Source: Tetrastigma voinierianum
Taxonomy: Eukaryota; Streptophyta; Magnoliopsida; Vitales; Vitaceae
NCBI GenBank assembly: GCA_016808115.1
Contig: JAEQBH010003953.1
Span: 310,001 to 374,000 of the forward strand
DNA: 64,000 nt
Direction of reading: 5' to 3'
Shown here: in pieces, positions 63,190-64,000 of the stretch
Position numbering within the stretch: the stretch's first letter is position 1
How the letters are laid out: each line of letters starts with the position of its first letter
The notes under the pieces: model-generated
What the model was told of the DNA's origin: nothing
Seen by the model: only the letters and a program-made list of their open reading frames with translations
The model's database searches: none
Program-made: the position numbers and the translations under genes

Positions 63190-63976
63190 TTAAAAACAAA
63201 CCAATTCATTAAATAAGGAAAATTATTGGAAAACAGTAATATGCTTGGCTTGAAGAGCAGCTCATCCTTCATTTTATCATTTCCTCTTCTAACATGAGGT
63301 AGAAAGGCCGCCTGAAATCCTTGAAAATAGCTTTCCAAGTGCTTTCGTTAAAAATTTCAACCATAGAACTTTGTGGATTTTGTTTGCCTTCCCTTCTTAA
63401 GTGGCATATATCAAGCTCATTCTCATAATCTACCCTTTTTACATGTTTACGTCTTTACCAAGTATTAAGAATAAAGGAAGCAACCTTTTTGAGCAGAATC
63501 AAACAGAATGCTATATTAATAAAATAAAAGTACAAAGGAATATTCATCAAAATATAATAAAATAAAAATACGAAGGAAGGAAGAGATTTCCTTACTACAA
63601 AACACATACAACCTGAAACAGGGAGTTAAAACCCCTTCTTACAAAGTACTTACAAGACCCAAGTTACCCAATTTCAAAACCTTTGGTAAAGGATTCAGGA
63701 TATATATTTGGGAAACAATGCAAGGAATTCAGAATTGGTTATGAAAAATGTTAGAAATTTCAAATTGCTACTTGCCTTATCAAACCCACAAATAAGTATA
63801 TTCATGCTCAATGACATTCAAGAATGCCTTAAAATAGATCATAAATTGACAATCACTGCACTTACAATCGTTGTCCAAAGTATGTCCATGATGATCTTCT
63901 CAATTTCTTACGAACATCTGACAGAACAGATGCTTGTGCATAGCGCCACCACATCTTTTGCCAACCCTCAACCTTT
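8472..63976 (-). CDS. VPS13: VPS13-like bridge-type lipid transfer protein, internal part of the gene (10 exons)
   Basis: The exons are 63976-63866, 55351-55288, 46014-45913, 45678-45511, 45439-45315, 37024-36874, 21059-20964, 20876-20775, 8720-8662 and 8574-8472. Joined, they give 1081 nt: one leading base plus 360 codons without a stop. All nine introns begin GT and end AG, and every phase matches. The protein resembles the region just after the chorein domain of plant VPS13 proteins, with WWRYAQASVLSDVRKK, ELEKIEKESEIDEILSYR, WLNWLSLGMLGAGGTDDS, FSIHQISATL and LWDVCFNNIVINLPW. Known of the family: VPS13 proteins are long rod-like lipid conduits at membrane contact sites. Arabidopsis has several paralogues, and I cannot say which this is. 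The first exons lie beyond 64000 and later ones below 8472. Retrotransposon debris fills the five long introns. Sequence conservation suggests a working gene; transcription is not shown. Confidence 0.85.
8662..8720 (-). CDS. VPS13: VPS13-like exon i
   Basis: 59 nt. The acceptor is CTACCACAG and the donor GTGAGTTTTC. It encodes VLLSLNGIENVKSRLSSKA plus two bases (GA), completed to glutamate by the next exon. The family pattern here is V-L-x-S-L-N-G-I-x-x-x-x-x-R-L-x-S-K-A-E. The upstream exon is 12.1 kb away across copia, gypsy and hairpin-repeat DNA. Confidence 0.85.
8721..9329. other. Non-coding host intron DNA
   Basis: AT-rich. I see no reading frame, terminal repeat or known motif here. 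Confidence 0.6.
9330..9650 (-). pseudogene. Copia RNase H tail relic
   Basis: On the minus strand the pieces LLKESQIDVEVSMRL, CNNKATICITL, FVSSELQLADVFTKG and ISNLSFMPSTW appear in the order found at the end of copia pol. There the family has Y/W-C-D-N-x-A-A-x-x-I and E-Q-L-A-D-x-F-T-K. The first catalytic aspartate (C-D-N) is C-N-N here, and stops interrupt the frame. No LTR is visible next to it. It is a different copia lineage from the others in the window. Confidence 0.7.
9725..9990. repeat. Array of imperfect hairpin units (GCCGTTGTC type)
   Basis: Five related inverted units follow one another. GCCGTTGTC-atg-GACAACGGC (9732-9752) is a perfect 9-bp stem. A 14-bp stem with one mismatch, TGTCAAATGCCGCT / AGCGGCTTTTGACA, lies at 9770-9806. 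Weaker units lie at 9872-9890, 9908-9934 and 9958-9975 (CCGTTGTC-gt-GACAGCGG). Spacing is 40-100 bases. The flank at 9995-10050 resembles 17395-17465. No coding capacity. Function and class are unknown; a fold-back or non-autonomous transposon is possible. Confidence 0.65.
9991..10555. other. Non-coding host intron DNA
   Basis: AT-rich, without recognised repeats except the first 60 bases, which look like the edge of the hairpin repeat. Confidence 0.5.
10560..12339 (+). pseudogene. Copia pol relic (RT to RNase H)
   Basis: 10700-10800 matches 33240-33330 (D-L-P-I-A, then the stretch encoding NPHLVYNFL). RT start near 10994 (W-V-Y in a broken frame), VYVDD-like MFMDD region near 11440 (gtttatgtggatgacatgg), MDQNVKLV near 11660, and RNase H with I-C-D-N-Q-A-I near 12150. 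It is heavily frameshifted. The same family as the copia at 28450-35051, to judge from the LTR that follows. Confidence 0.75.
12340..12500 (+). repeat. Copia 3' LTR (family with TGTTAAGG start)
   Basis: Begins TGTTAAGGTTAGTCTCGAG after a purine-rich run GAGAGGGAG. The middle (gactctaacagtttccttttt ... tataaatata) aligns with the LTRs at 34885-35051 and, reversed, 46766-46936. The right edge merges with the next element, so 12500 is approximate. Confidence 0.7.
12480..12622 (-). repeat. Copia 3' LTR of the minus-strand element
   Basis: Shares AGGAAAGAATATGAAGTTTC with the LTR at 17712-17911 and lies just beyond the RNase H tail of the minus-strand element. Ends are uncertain because it abuts the plus-strand LTR to its left. 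Confidence 0.5.
12630..16882 (-). pseudogene. Copia gag-pol relic on the minus strand
   Basis: Gag at 16882-16538 (KITEHTLNELDYLDWSKTI). Zinc-knuckle pieces near 16050 (CYYCHKLHYMLREC) and again near 15510 (NPGHVRQNC, first cysteines lost). Integrase with LRSDNAKE near 14850, and its C-terminal part at 14732-14220 (VFGCTCFVRNVRPHVSKLD, CIFVGYSRVKKGYRCYYP). RT N-terminal part at 14066-13600 (ALSHPSWRSNMVDEMQALDD, ARLKVRLVAKGYAQTFGD). RNase H tail near 12900-12650. The RT centre with YVDD is unreadable. Two knuckle-protease stretches suggest an internal duplication. Same protein family as the relic at 3198-7121. Confidence 0.82.
16883..17698 (-). other. Copia leader region, apparently with an inserted repeat
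   Basis: Lies between gag and the primer site. 17395-17465 (ggtttaagctaatttta and an A/T run) resembles the right flank of the hairpin array at 9995-10050, so part of this leader may be a decayed copy of that repeat. 17475-17700 is GC-richer and ends at the primer site. No conserved reading frame. Confidence 0.45.
17699..17711 (-). promoter_or_regulatory. tRNA primer-binding site
   Basis: On the minus strand TGGTATAAGAGCA follows the LTR end directly. It matches the usual initiator-methionine tRNA complement TGGTATCAGAGC except at two or three positions. Confidence 0.65.
17712..17911 (-). repeat. LTR shared by two minus-strand copia relics
   Basis: Minus-strand ends are TGTTAGATATC ... CTCTGATCACA. 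The primer site and gag of one element lie on its low-coordinate side, and the RNase H end of another lies on its high-coordinate side. It therefore serves as 5' LTR of one and 3' LTR of the other. It contains a (TA)n run at about 17837-17869. Confidence 0.7.
17912..19330 (-). pseudogene. Copia pol relic, RT to RNase H
   Basis: From the high end: RT with I-K-N-A-F and a broken S-V-Y-M-D region near 19050-19000, T-D-D in place of YVDD near 18833, and then the connection domain. RNase H follows with KSKK-like and FVIIKLLYN pieces, and IEVDCHFFREKI-like near 18060 in shifted frames. It ends next to the shared LTR. Gag, protease and integrase are absent, and the high end abuts a gypsy gag. Confidence 0.7.
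19415..20262 (+). pseudogene. Ty3/gypsy gag relic
   Basis: Open from 19415 to a TAG at 19910 (165 codons), and readable after it to about 20260. The capsid core reads DAKELDNFLLHMERYFEAMA, AFKREIKRQFYPKD and EFSTLMLEIPNMDKEELV. This is the retrotransposon gag domain, with W-x-x-F-K/R-x-x-F/L replaced by AFKREIKRQF. The tail is lysine-rich. It breaks at TNCFLH, exactly where the C-x-x-C zinc knuckle should begin; no pol follows. Opposite strand to the host gene. Confidence 0.82.
20263..20774. other. Non-coding host intron DNA
   Basis: Between the broken gypsy gag and exon h. No recognised feature. Confidence 0.5.
20775..20876 (-). CDS. VPS13: VPS13-like exon h
   Basis: 102 nt, 34 codons, phase 0. 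The acceptor is TTGTAATTCAG and the donor GTAAAATTTT. It encodes VLLEPLEVTCDPDFFLNF and MEFYNMFKSFDFHHRR. Plant VPS13 proteins have the same order: P-L-E-V-x-x-D, then F-F-x-x-F-M-E-F. The intron before it is 87 nt and the one after is 12.1 kb. Confidence 0.88.
20964..21059 (-). CDS. VPS13: VPS13-like exon g
   Basis: 96 nt, 32 codons, phase 0. The donor is GTACTTCTAT. The end is certain: SQVNVSRSSQEAELSVK joins in frame to the next exon. The start is chosen at CGGCTCAG (codon 1 = CCC). An alternative in-frame acceptor, GTGAAAG, lies 12 nt further upstream, and beyond that the frame meets a TGA. A longer open frame of 71 codons overlaps this exon but is not the spliced frame. The intron upstream is 15.8 kb. 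Confidence 0.7.
21190..22290. other. Non-coding host intron DNA
   Basis: AT-rich, several A runs. Short open frames show no family resemblance that I recognise. Confidence 0.5.
22300..22520 (-). pseudogene. Possible LINE tail (zinc-binding RT domain)
   Basis: Minus-strand reading gives C-C-T-x-C, then EITGQLLFHCLMTFELWH. This resembles the C-x-x-C ... H-L-x-x-H-C ... L-W pattern after plant LINE reverse transcriptases. Short and diverged. Confidence 0.4.
22530..22882. other. Non-coding host intron DNA
   Basis: No recognised feature; precedes an LTR. Confidence 0.4.
22883..23063 (+). repeat. 5' LTR of a lost copia element
   Basis: TG...CA ends: TGTTATAGTAATG ... CTAATTACA. A TATA-like cataTAAATAAG lies near 22998. 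A primer site follows at once (23064-23076, TGGTACCAAAACC). Nothing recognisable of its internal region remains, because a different repeat starts about four bases later. Confidence 0.65.
23064..23076 (+). promoter_or_regulatory. tRNA primer-binding site
   Basis: TGGTACCAAAACC directly after an LTR end; a diverged form of the initiator-methionine tRNA complement. Confidence 0.6.
23080..23190 (+). repeat. Unclassified repeat X, start segment (copy A)
   Basis: GACACGGACTTAGTC ... ctaaagcac is shared with the start of the insertion at 26410 (TGTCACACGGACTTAGTC). The later part of the same repeat appears at 24735-25000, beyond a copia relic. Confidence 0.5.
23195..24705 (+). pseudogene. Copia relic (RT to RNase H) between LTR-like direct repeats
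   Basis: 23198-23262 and 24638-24705 share ATCATACTTTACATATAGGA and the following stretch, so they may be LTR remnants. Between them: H-G-D-L-P-E-E-V-Y-M-E-Q-P (23500-23545), R-V-C-R-L-R-K-S-L-Y near 23570, a connection domain near 24040 (GKLNYLTV-like) and an RNase H piece near 24260-24400. No frame is longer than about 40 codons. Closest in the window to the element at 3198-7121. Confidence 0.65.
24735..25000 (+). repeat. Unclassified repeat X, end segment (copy A)
   Basis: Shares TTGGCCAAATGA and the flanking stretch (aagcact...cttggtg...tggccaaatgagg...ctat.tatag) with 27697-27790. It probably continues the segment at 23080-23190, interrupted by the copia relic. Confidence 0.5.
25132..26065 (+). 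mobile_element. Short non-coding LTR element with a minisatellite inside
   Basis: Two direct repeats flank it: about 25132-25315 (TGATGAGAATCATGAATATT ... ATATAAATAGGTGTCTTTAT) and about 25847-26065 (TATTGAGAATCATAAATATT ... gtatatataggtgtctctat). They align along their whole length, so I read them as LTRs. A purine tract (TTGAGGGAG, 25838-25846) precedes the second. A possible primer site, TGGAACCACA, follows the first. The interior has no gag or pol, only a C/T-rich minisatellite. A TRIM-like, non-autonomous element. Confidence 0.65.
25436..25765. repeat. CCTTCTCCGACGGA-type minisatellite
   Basis: About twenty degenerate units of 10-17 bases built on GGACCTTCTCCGTCGA, for example near 25500, 25610, 25690 and 25735. 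The order is irregular and unit length varies. It makes the long artificial open frames seen on both strands here. Confidence 0.85.
26066..26329. other. Non-coding DNA
   Basis: No recognised feature between the minisatellite element and the RNase H fragment. Confidence 0.4.
26330..26409 (+). pseudogene. Copia RNase H fragment, first half
   Basis: gtaacctaatatcc ... aagaaacaagatgtagtggctagg ... gctaagtttcaagcaatg corresponds to G-N-L-I-S-x-K-x-K-K-Q-D-V-V-A-R-S-S. The continuation is found at 28078 after a 1.67-kb insertion. Confidence 0.65.
26410..28077. mobile_element. Unclassified 1.67-kb insertion (repeat X, copy B), perhaps a solo LTR
   Basis: It splits a copia RNase H frame: the frame stops at 26409 and resumes at 28078. 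It starts TGTCACACGG and the last bases before the resumed frame are GGGCA, so TG...CA ends are possible. TATA-like sequences (cctatttatagg near 27744, cttataaaag near 27933) fit an LTR promoter. No gag, pol or transposase frame. Start and end segments recur at 23080 and 24735. I cannot find a clean target-site duplication. Confidence 0.5.
28078..28325 (+). pseudogene. Copia RNase H fragment, second half
   Basis: Encodes MTLICDNKVTSDIAFHP and HIKVDCHFKREKIITK, the C-D-N and D-C-H-F-x-R-E-K motifs at the end of copia pol. The frame is open from 28132 to 28326. It joins the fragment ending at 26409. Confidence 0.8.
28398..28450. repeat. (TG)n microsatellite
   Basis: About 26 TG units with two interruptions (tgtatg). 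It lies where the first bases of the next LTR should be. Confidence 0.95.
28451..28596 (+). repeat. Copia 5' LTR, start replaced by the TG run
   Basis: TTACTAGACTCTAACTACGT ... tctctctgaca aligns with 34948-35051 of the downstream LTR. A TGGTAT primer-site start follows at 28597. The first third of the LTR cannot be seen. Confidence 0.7.
28597..28609 (+). promoter_or_regulatory. Diverged tRNA primer-binding site
   Basis: TGGTATGGTATAA directly after the LTR end; only the first six bases match the usual TGGTATCAGAGCC. Confidence 0.5.
29131..31110 (+). pseudogene. Copia gag, protease and integrase start (first part of the 28.4-35.1 kb element)
   Basis: Gag begins at 29131 (MAKKGQTFNSVVFGTPKITW, then W-V-D-S-V-D-L-W-F), with a stop after about 54 codons. 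It continues in other frames with YTLWNQMKKLYTND and VTSSIANLKQLNMDISS (29400-29570). The zinc knuckle is duplicated at 29851-29996. Pre-integrase sequence lies near 30640-30760 and the integrase core (SDNAKEYLS) near 30910-30940. The frame is interrupted by an insertion near 31110. Confidence 0.8.
29851..29996 (+). repeat. 73-bp tandem duplication carrying the gag zinc knuckle
   Basis: Copies 29851-29923 and 29924-29996 differ at about two positions. Each holds C-x-x-C-x4-H-x4-C (CTSCHTLGHTRDQC in copy 2; copy 1 has TAA in place of the serine codon). 73 is not a multiple of three, so the second copy is in another frame. Confidence 0.9.
31115..32725. mobile_element. Unclassified 1.6-kb insertion in a copia integrase
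   Basis: The integrase frame breaks after the F-W-K-D-A region (about 31088-31110). It resumes near 32726 with A-C-Y-L-I-N-R-M-S-S-S-I-L-H-D. AAGGAT occurs at both edges (31093 and 32730). The inserted DNA has no recognised protein. It holds short direct repeats at 31530-31640 (gatactgagt, tactcaaag, ttgttaa-agtgcgag). Its right part ends in GTACA, like an LTR. Possibly a gypsy solo LTR, but the ends are not proven. Confidence 0.5.
32726..34884 (+). pseudogene. Copia integrase end, RT and RNase H (second part of the 28.4-35.1 kb element)
   Basis: Integrase C-terminal part from 32740 (ACYLINRM, then MGYSCLRRGYRCYYPDINRY at 32938). RT start at 33428 (MEMDAHYSNSTWKLVVLPP, VGCHWVYTVKVGPNGKVDRL, TRLVAKGYTKQYG). 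VYVDD is intact at 33951-33965, followed by QTKDLGKLKYFLGIEIAQS and MDPNVKLVPGQG; this 146-codon frame is the best preserved copia frame in the window. RNase H after 34440 is frameshifted. Opposite strand to the host gene. Confidence 0.88.
34885..35051 (+). repeat. Copia 3' LTR
   Basis: 167 bases, TGTTAAAGTTTAGTCTCC ... TACTCTCAACA, after the purine-rich GAAGGAGAG. Contains a TATA-like gtataaatatg at 34988. Partner of the LTR at 28451-28596, same family as 46766-46936, 49731-49901 and 39753-39921. Confidence 0.85.
35043..35237. repeat. 98-bp tandem duplication across the LTR edge
   Basis: Copies 35043-35139 (then one base) and 35141-35237 differ at about three positions. Each begins CTCTCAACA, the last nine bases of the LTR, so the duplication happened after the element inserted. 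Confidence 0.9.
35238..36873. other. Non-coding host intron DNA
   Basis: AT-rich (about two thirds A+T). A 69-codon minus-strand frame at 35830-36039 shows no family resemblance or fitting splice sites. Confidence 0.55.
36874..37024 (-). CDS. VPS13: VPS13-like exon f
   Basis: 151 nt. The acceptor is CGTTTCTAG and the donor GTTTGTATTTG. One base completes threonine, then 50 codons follow, ending in phase 0. It reads IADLVFNGVTIESKLCEES and MAFVNSVKMVYPYSQKF, matching the plant VPS13 pattern in which an A-x-L-x-F-x-G strand is followed by a W/C-E-E-S-A turn. Long transposon-rich introns lie on both sides. Confidence 0.85.
37025..39323. other. Non-coding host intron DNA
   Basis: AT-rich. It holds a tandem duplication at 38088-38241 and a poly-T run at 38281. 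A 97-codon minus-strand frame (37710-38003) is not recognised and lacks fitting splice phases. Confidence 0.55.
38088..38241. repeat. 77-bp tandem duplication
   Basis: Two copies starting ACCATGCAACCCT (38088 and 38165), roughly 85-90 percent alike by eye. Confidence 0.85.
39324..39921 (-). mobile_element. Copia fragment: 5' LTR plus leader only
   Basis: LTR at 39753-39921 on the minus strand (TGTTAAGGTTTAGCC ... TCTCTCAACA). A primer site at 39740-39752 reads CGGTATCGGAGCC, close to TGGTATCAGAGCC. The next 430 bases (39324-39739) are a GC-rich leader like that of the element at 46766-49901. No coding part and no second LTR follow. AAGAA stands at both edges (39319-39323 and 39922-39926). 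The 90-123-codon frames in the leader look non-coding. Confidence 0.7.
40021..41950 (-). pseudogene. LINE ORF2 relic (RT domain)
   Basis: Minus strand. Near 41480-41340 lie C-W-Y-V-I-E-A-D-L and TFIVLDARKN, the D-C-W-D-V-I ... F-I-V-L-L-P-K-K region of plant LINE RT. FAILVNGNF follows near 41080. The RT active-site motif FVDDTIFF lies at 40840-40863. Downstream come L-G-L-P-L-G near 40690 and a shifted D-A-N-T-V-V-R-W-S region near 40290. It ends at a poly-A (40021-40032 as T on the plus strand). The endonuclease part is missing, and frameshifts are frequent. Same strand as the host gene. Confidence 0.8.
40502..40602 (+). mobile_element. 55-bp A-tailed insertion with 23-bp target-site duplication
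   Basis: AACTTTTAGAGCTACCAACG at 40502 recurs at 40580 with one mismatch over 23 bases. Between them (40525-40579) are 55 bases ending in an A-rich tail (aaaaaaaaataaaaaagaaaa). This is the pattern of a target-primed retroposition of a very short RNA, into the LINE relic and on the opposite strand. Confidence 0.7.
41950..42420. other. Non-coding DNA between two LINE relics
   Basis: No recognised frame. It may include diverged LINE sequence near 41950-42060. Confidence 0.4.
42421..45160 (-). pseudogene. LINE 3' part, split by a solo LTR
   Basis: The upper piece 45160-45034 reads D-V-W-D-Q-T, LNLSRDFNDWEVDLVVAFL; the lower piece 43216-42421 continues with ERVSFDLDKISWK. Next comes the zinc-binding RT tail at 43140-42874: VPTKATFCFAWEVAWVK, LDKLQRRGWHLPNRCYLCG and EESIHHIFLHC (C-x-x-C ... 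H-x-x-x-H-C). It ends in a 12-base poly-A (T on the plus strand at about 42423-42434). Truncated at its 5' end. Same strand as the host gene. Confidence 0.85.
43217..45033. mobile_element. Solo LTR, 1.8 kb, probably Ty3/gypsy
   Basis: Starts TGTAAGACCTGAG and ends TGGGGTGTCACA. AGCAG stands before it (43212-43216) and at its right edge (45033-45037, sharing one base with the final CA). The interrupted LINE frame runs on exactly across it. It has no gag or pol. The TGTAAGACC...GGTGTCACA termini are usual in large plant gypsy LTRs. Several short ORFs inside are on both strands and look random. Confidence 0.75.
45315..45439 (-). CDS. VPS13: VPS13-like exon e
   Basis: 125 nt. The acceptor is ATTATACAG and the donor GTATGTTGTG. 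It encodes DIYEATKFHPVLSSIVD and then YLSAVKFSIHQISATLRR, the beta-strand pattern of the VPS13 lipid groove. It leaves two bases (AC), which the next exon completes as threonine although that exon lies 8.3 kb away. The intron before it is only 71 nt. Confidence 0.88.
45511..45678 (-). CDS. VPS13: VPS13-like exon d
   Basis: 168 nt, 56 codons, phase 0 at both ends. The acceptor is TTTATGCAG and the donor GTACTTATTC. It carries WLNWLSLGMLGAGGTDDS and FSGVVSDEVIK, which I recognise as a signature of plant VPS13 proteins (glycine-rich loop after a tryptophan helix). The first 20 residues are rich in serine and threonine and look like a variable linker. Confidence 0.88.
45913..46014 (-). CDS. VPS13: VPS13-like exon c
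   Basis: 102 nt, 34 codons, phase 0 at both ends. The acceptor is TGATTGTCAG and the donor GTACGAGTGG. It encodes PIDEHILRELEKIEKESE followed by IDEILSYRSTAESKLQ, the acidic helix L-x-x-[LM]-E-K-x-x-D/E-[IL]-x-x-I that follows the basic segment in VPS13 proteins. A 9.3-kb transposon-filled intron lies upstream and a 234-nt intron downstream. Confidence 0.85.
46015..46765. other. Non-coding host intron DNA
   Basis: No transposon signature. A (GA)n run lies at 46440-46455. The 152-codon plus-strand frame at 46000-46458 overlaps exon c in antisense and is not believed. Confidence 0.55.
46766..46936 (-). repeat. 3' LTR of the deletion derivative
   Basis: 171 bases. The end next to the flank has AA where the other copy has TG (minus-strand CA changed to TT). 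It is preceded on the minus strand by the GAGGGGGAG polypurine tract. Confidence 0.9.
49718..49730 (-). promoter_or_regulatory. tRNA primer-binding site
   Basis: Minus-strand TGGTATCAAAGCC, one base different from the initiator-methionine tRNA complement TGGTATCAGAGCC, directly at the LTR end. Confidence 0.85.
49731..49901 (-). repeat. 5' LTR of the deletion derivative
   Basis: 171 bases, minus-strand TGTTAAGGTTTAGTCTCC ... TTCTCTCAACA, directly before the primer site TGGTATCAAAGCC. Confidence 0.9.
49907..50338. other. Non-coding host intron DNA
   Basis: No recognised feature. Confidence 0.5.
50339..50647 (-). mobile_element. 309-bp mini LTR element (TRIM/SMART type)
   Basis: Two 75-base direct repeats, 50339-50413 and 50573-50647, about 85-90 percent alike (TGTTAAGAAGCATGATATTC ... 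GTTGGTTGTTTAAGA on the minus strand). Directly after the 5' copy a primer site, TGGTATCGAAGTTGGG, lies at 50557-50572. The interior is 159 bases with no coding capacity. The flanks GGCAC and GGAAC could be a diverged 5-bp duplication. Size and layout fit the smallest known plant LTR elements. Confidence 0.7.
50853..52500 (+). pseudogene. Copia gag relic, split by a solo LTR
   Basis: ATG at 50853 (MAAKGSIFPP). K-T-C-Y-K-Y-L near 51121 and LYTNDIQRFDRVISSIVNLK near 51150-51210 match gag of the 28.4-35.1 kb element. After the insertion, N-L-D-T-T-R-E-H near 52130 and the knuckle region near 52290-52380 follow (gtggacaaagtggtaacc, then tggccaaaccattgatcagtgcc). The gag ends near 52500 and no pol follows. 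Plus strand, opposite to the host gene. Confidence 0.75.
51345..52105. mobile_element. Solo LTR, 761 bp, inside a copia gag
   Basis: Ends are an 8-bp inverted pair, TGATGCAA ... TTGCATCA. Flanks GATAT (51340-51344) and GATAC (52106-52110) look like a 5-bp target-site duplication with one change. The gag sequence stops and resumes exactly at these points. It contains three degenerate 50-60-base tandem units with GACGCCACAATAAACTATG-like cores (51433-51590). No coding frame. Confidence 0.75.
52501..53248. other. Non-coding host intron DNA with repeat-like stretch
   Basis: 52538-52605 (ttgtgaaaggcgtaaatgcc ... gaggcgcacctt) resembles a common dispersed plant repeat built on GGCGC and AAGGC. After that comes an AT-rich stretch with a (CATA)n microsatellite. 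No frame. Confidence 0.45.
52640..52700. repeat. (CATA)n microsatellite
   Basis: acacacacatatatac followed by about nine catac/atac units and then tatatatgtata. Confidence 0.95.
53249..54720 (-). pseudogene. LINE 3' part (RT thumb and zinc-binding tail)
   Basis: Minus strand, 5'-truncated near 54720. S-Y-F-L-S-L-F and K-D-F-L-W-x-G-T regions near 54650, L-G-T-W-K-G near 54560, and R-F-M-V-G-D-K-P-F-C-S near 54240-54200. Then RSWSMSSTSLFTVKSFSLAL, LWKSKAPSKVKAFAWLVTHR and KVNTNDLTYYR (54010-53825). Downstream are LVWVPPRIIEEMF and TLWQIACLSLVWFVWQERN-like pieces (53690-53560). The 3' UTR ends in a 13-base poly-A (T at 53249-53262). Frames are broken but about 135 codons stay open. Same strand as the host gene. 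Confidence 0.85.
54721..55287. other. Non-coding host intron DNA
   Basis: AT-rich, no recognised feature. A plus-strand frame at 55045-55326 overlaps exon b in antisense and is not believed. Confidence 0.5.
55288..55351 (-). CDS. VPS13: VPS13-like exon b
   Basis: 64 nt. The acceptor is TGATTATAG and the donor GTGATTTTTC. Its first base completes a leucine codon with the two bases left by exon a. It then encodes SRRRKYVNLYKTKLDF and LRQEK, a basic segment well conserved in VPS13 proteins (Y-x-x-L-Y-K-x-K-L). It ends in phase 0. The 8.5-kb intron before it holds a gypsy relic and a LINE relic. Confidence 0.82.
55352..56079. other. Non-coding host intron DNA
   Basis: A stretch at 55620-55675 (aaagaaactatacagggggacaacccccc) resembles LINE 3' ends read in reverse, but no protein supports it. 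Two overlapping minus-strand frames at 55727-56056 are not recognised. Confidence 0.4.
57937..58489. mobile_element. 553-bp insertion in the gypsy RT, perhaps a solo LTR
   Basis: The RT frame stops after N-E-V-F-K and resumes at R-K-S-A-L-V-F-L-D-D. The inserted DNA starts TGTGATGC and ends CTCCATCA, so TG...CA ends are possible. Flanks AGGAG and AAGTG agree at three of five bases. It has a TATA-like attatataagatcc near 58371, two similar stretches with aatcactcctag (58000 and 58067), and a 17-base tandem repeat at 58285-58361. Confidence 0.55.
58285..58361. repeat. 17-bp tandem repeat, about 4.5 units
   Basis: Units of GAAAATGACAACCCTTG type, with one to three changes each. Confidence 0.9.
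60111..61399. other. Mostly non-coding; possible gypsy 3' LTR start
   Basis: A stretch at 60108-60290 after the chromodomain end could be LTR (tgttactctattttggg ... tcaataaattctcaatttc), but no partner is seen upstream. No recognised protein in 60290-61399. Confidence 0.4.
61400..62395 (-). pseudogene. LINE RT relic
   Basis: Minus strand from 62395: LKRVVGKVVSEAQNAFVEVD near 62360-62300, F-M-V-N-G near 62095, R-S-S-R-G-L near 62050, and a destroyed F-A-D-D region near 61920. Then QADQMAYLGWALMWFKLSLG (61900-61840), L-G-C-M-I-G-V-L-S-S-S-Y-L-G-L near 61760-61720, K-R-G-R-L near 61640 and CLPIYYMSLF near 61590. It matches the plant LINE RT fingers-to-thumb order, with many frameshifts. No poly-A end seen. 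Same strand as the host gene. Confidence 0.78.
62775..62822 (+). repeat. tRNA-like island, possible SINE piece
   Basis: TGGCCTCGGTCGAGCC resembles an RNA polymerase III A box. GGTTCGAGACCCC at 62806-62818 fits the B-box consensus GGTTCGANNCC. Both are embedded in AT-rich DNA. No A tail or duplication is visible. Confidence 0.35.
63157..63186. repeat. (TA)n microsatellite
   Basis: About 15 TA units. Confidence 0.95.
63866..63976 (-). CDS. VPS13: VPS13-like exon a (first seen in window)
   Basis: 111 nt. The acceptor is CTATCCAG at 63977 after a pyrimidine-rich stretch, and the donor is GTAAGTGCAG. One base completes a codon begun upstream, then 36 codons follow and two bases remain. It carries MWWRYAQASVLSDVRKK, the conserved segment where the helix after the chorein domain of VPS13 proteins reads W-x-Y-A with arginine and lysine downstream. 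The previous exon lies outside the window. Confidence 0.8.
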
Positions 63977-64000
63977 CTGGATAGCAGATTAGAGGAAGGT

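Larger units (their letters stand above)
62396..63865. other. Non-coding host intron DNA, strongly AT-rich from 62920 to 63190
   Basis: Contains a GC-rich island near 62775-62820, an AT-rich block and a (TA)n run. 63510-63585 holds a short duplicated stretch (aataaaataaaagtac / aataaaataaaaatac). No protein recognised. Confidence 0.55.

Overview
The window is plant nuclear DNA, almost certainly from a dicot. Grapevine or a close relative is my best guess, but only from remembered similarity of the LINE and gypsy reading frames. It is one stretch of a single very large gene on the minus strand, whose introns are packed with old, broken retrotransposons. I see no complete autonomous element, no tRNA or rRNA gene and no CRISPR.

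The host gene is a VPS13-like bridge lipid-transfer protein. Ten consecutive exons can be read on the minus strand from 63976 down to 8472. All introns have GT-AG ends, every splice phase agrees, and the 360-codon frame has no stop. The first exons lie beyond 64000 and the rest of the gene lies below 8472, outside the window or too diverged to recognise. Intron sizes are bimodal: 71, 87, 87 and 234 bases, against about 8.3, 8.5, 9.3, 12.1 and 15.8 kb.

Layout from left to right. Positions 1-8471 (probably the next intron): copia 3' fragment (1-1568), LINE fragment (1580-3060), long copia relic (3080-7350). Positions 8721-20774 (intron): copia tail, an array of hairpin units (9725-9990), a plus-strand copia relic, two minus-strand copia relics sharing one LTR (12480-19330) and a gypsy gag relic. 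Positions 21060-36873 (intron): LTR and non-coding repeats, a minisatellite-filled LTR element (25132-26065), a split RNase H fragment and a copia with both LTRs (about 28450-35051). Positions 37025-45314 (intron): a leader-plus-LTR copia fragment, a LINE with an RT domain, and a second LINE split by a 1.8-kb solo LTR. Positions 46015-55287 (intron): a 3.1-kb copia deletion derivative with intact LTR pair and target-site duplication, a 309-bp mini LTR element, a copia gag split by another solo LTR, and a LINE tail. Positions 55352-63865 (intron): a chromovirus-type gypsy relic, another LINE RT relic and AT-rich DNA.

All six LINE relics lie on the same strand as the host gene, while LTR elements occur in both directions. 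The transposon reading frames are broken by stops, frameshifts, deletions or nested insertions. The only conserved coding function is the lipid-transfer gene, whose small exons stay open among the debris.
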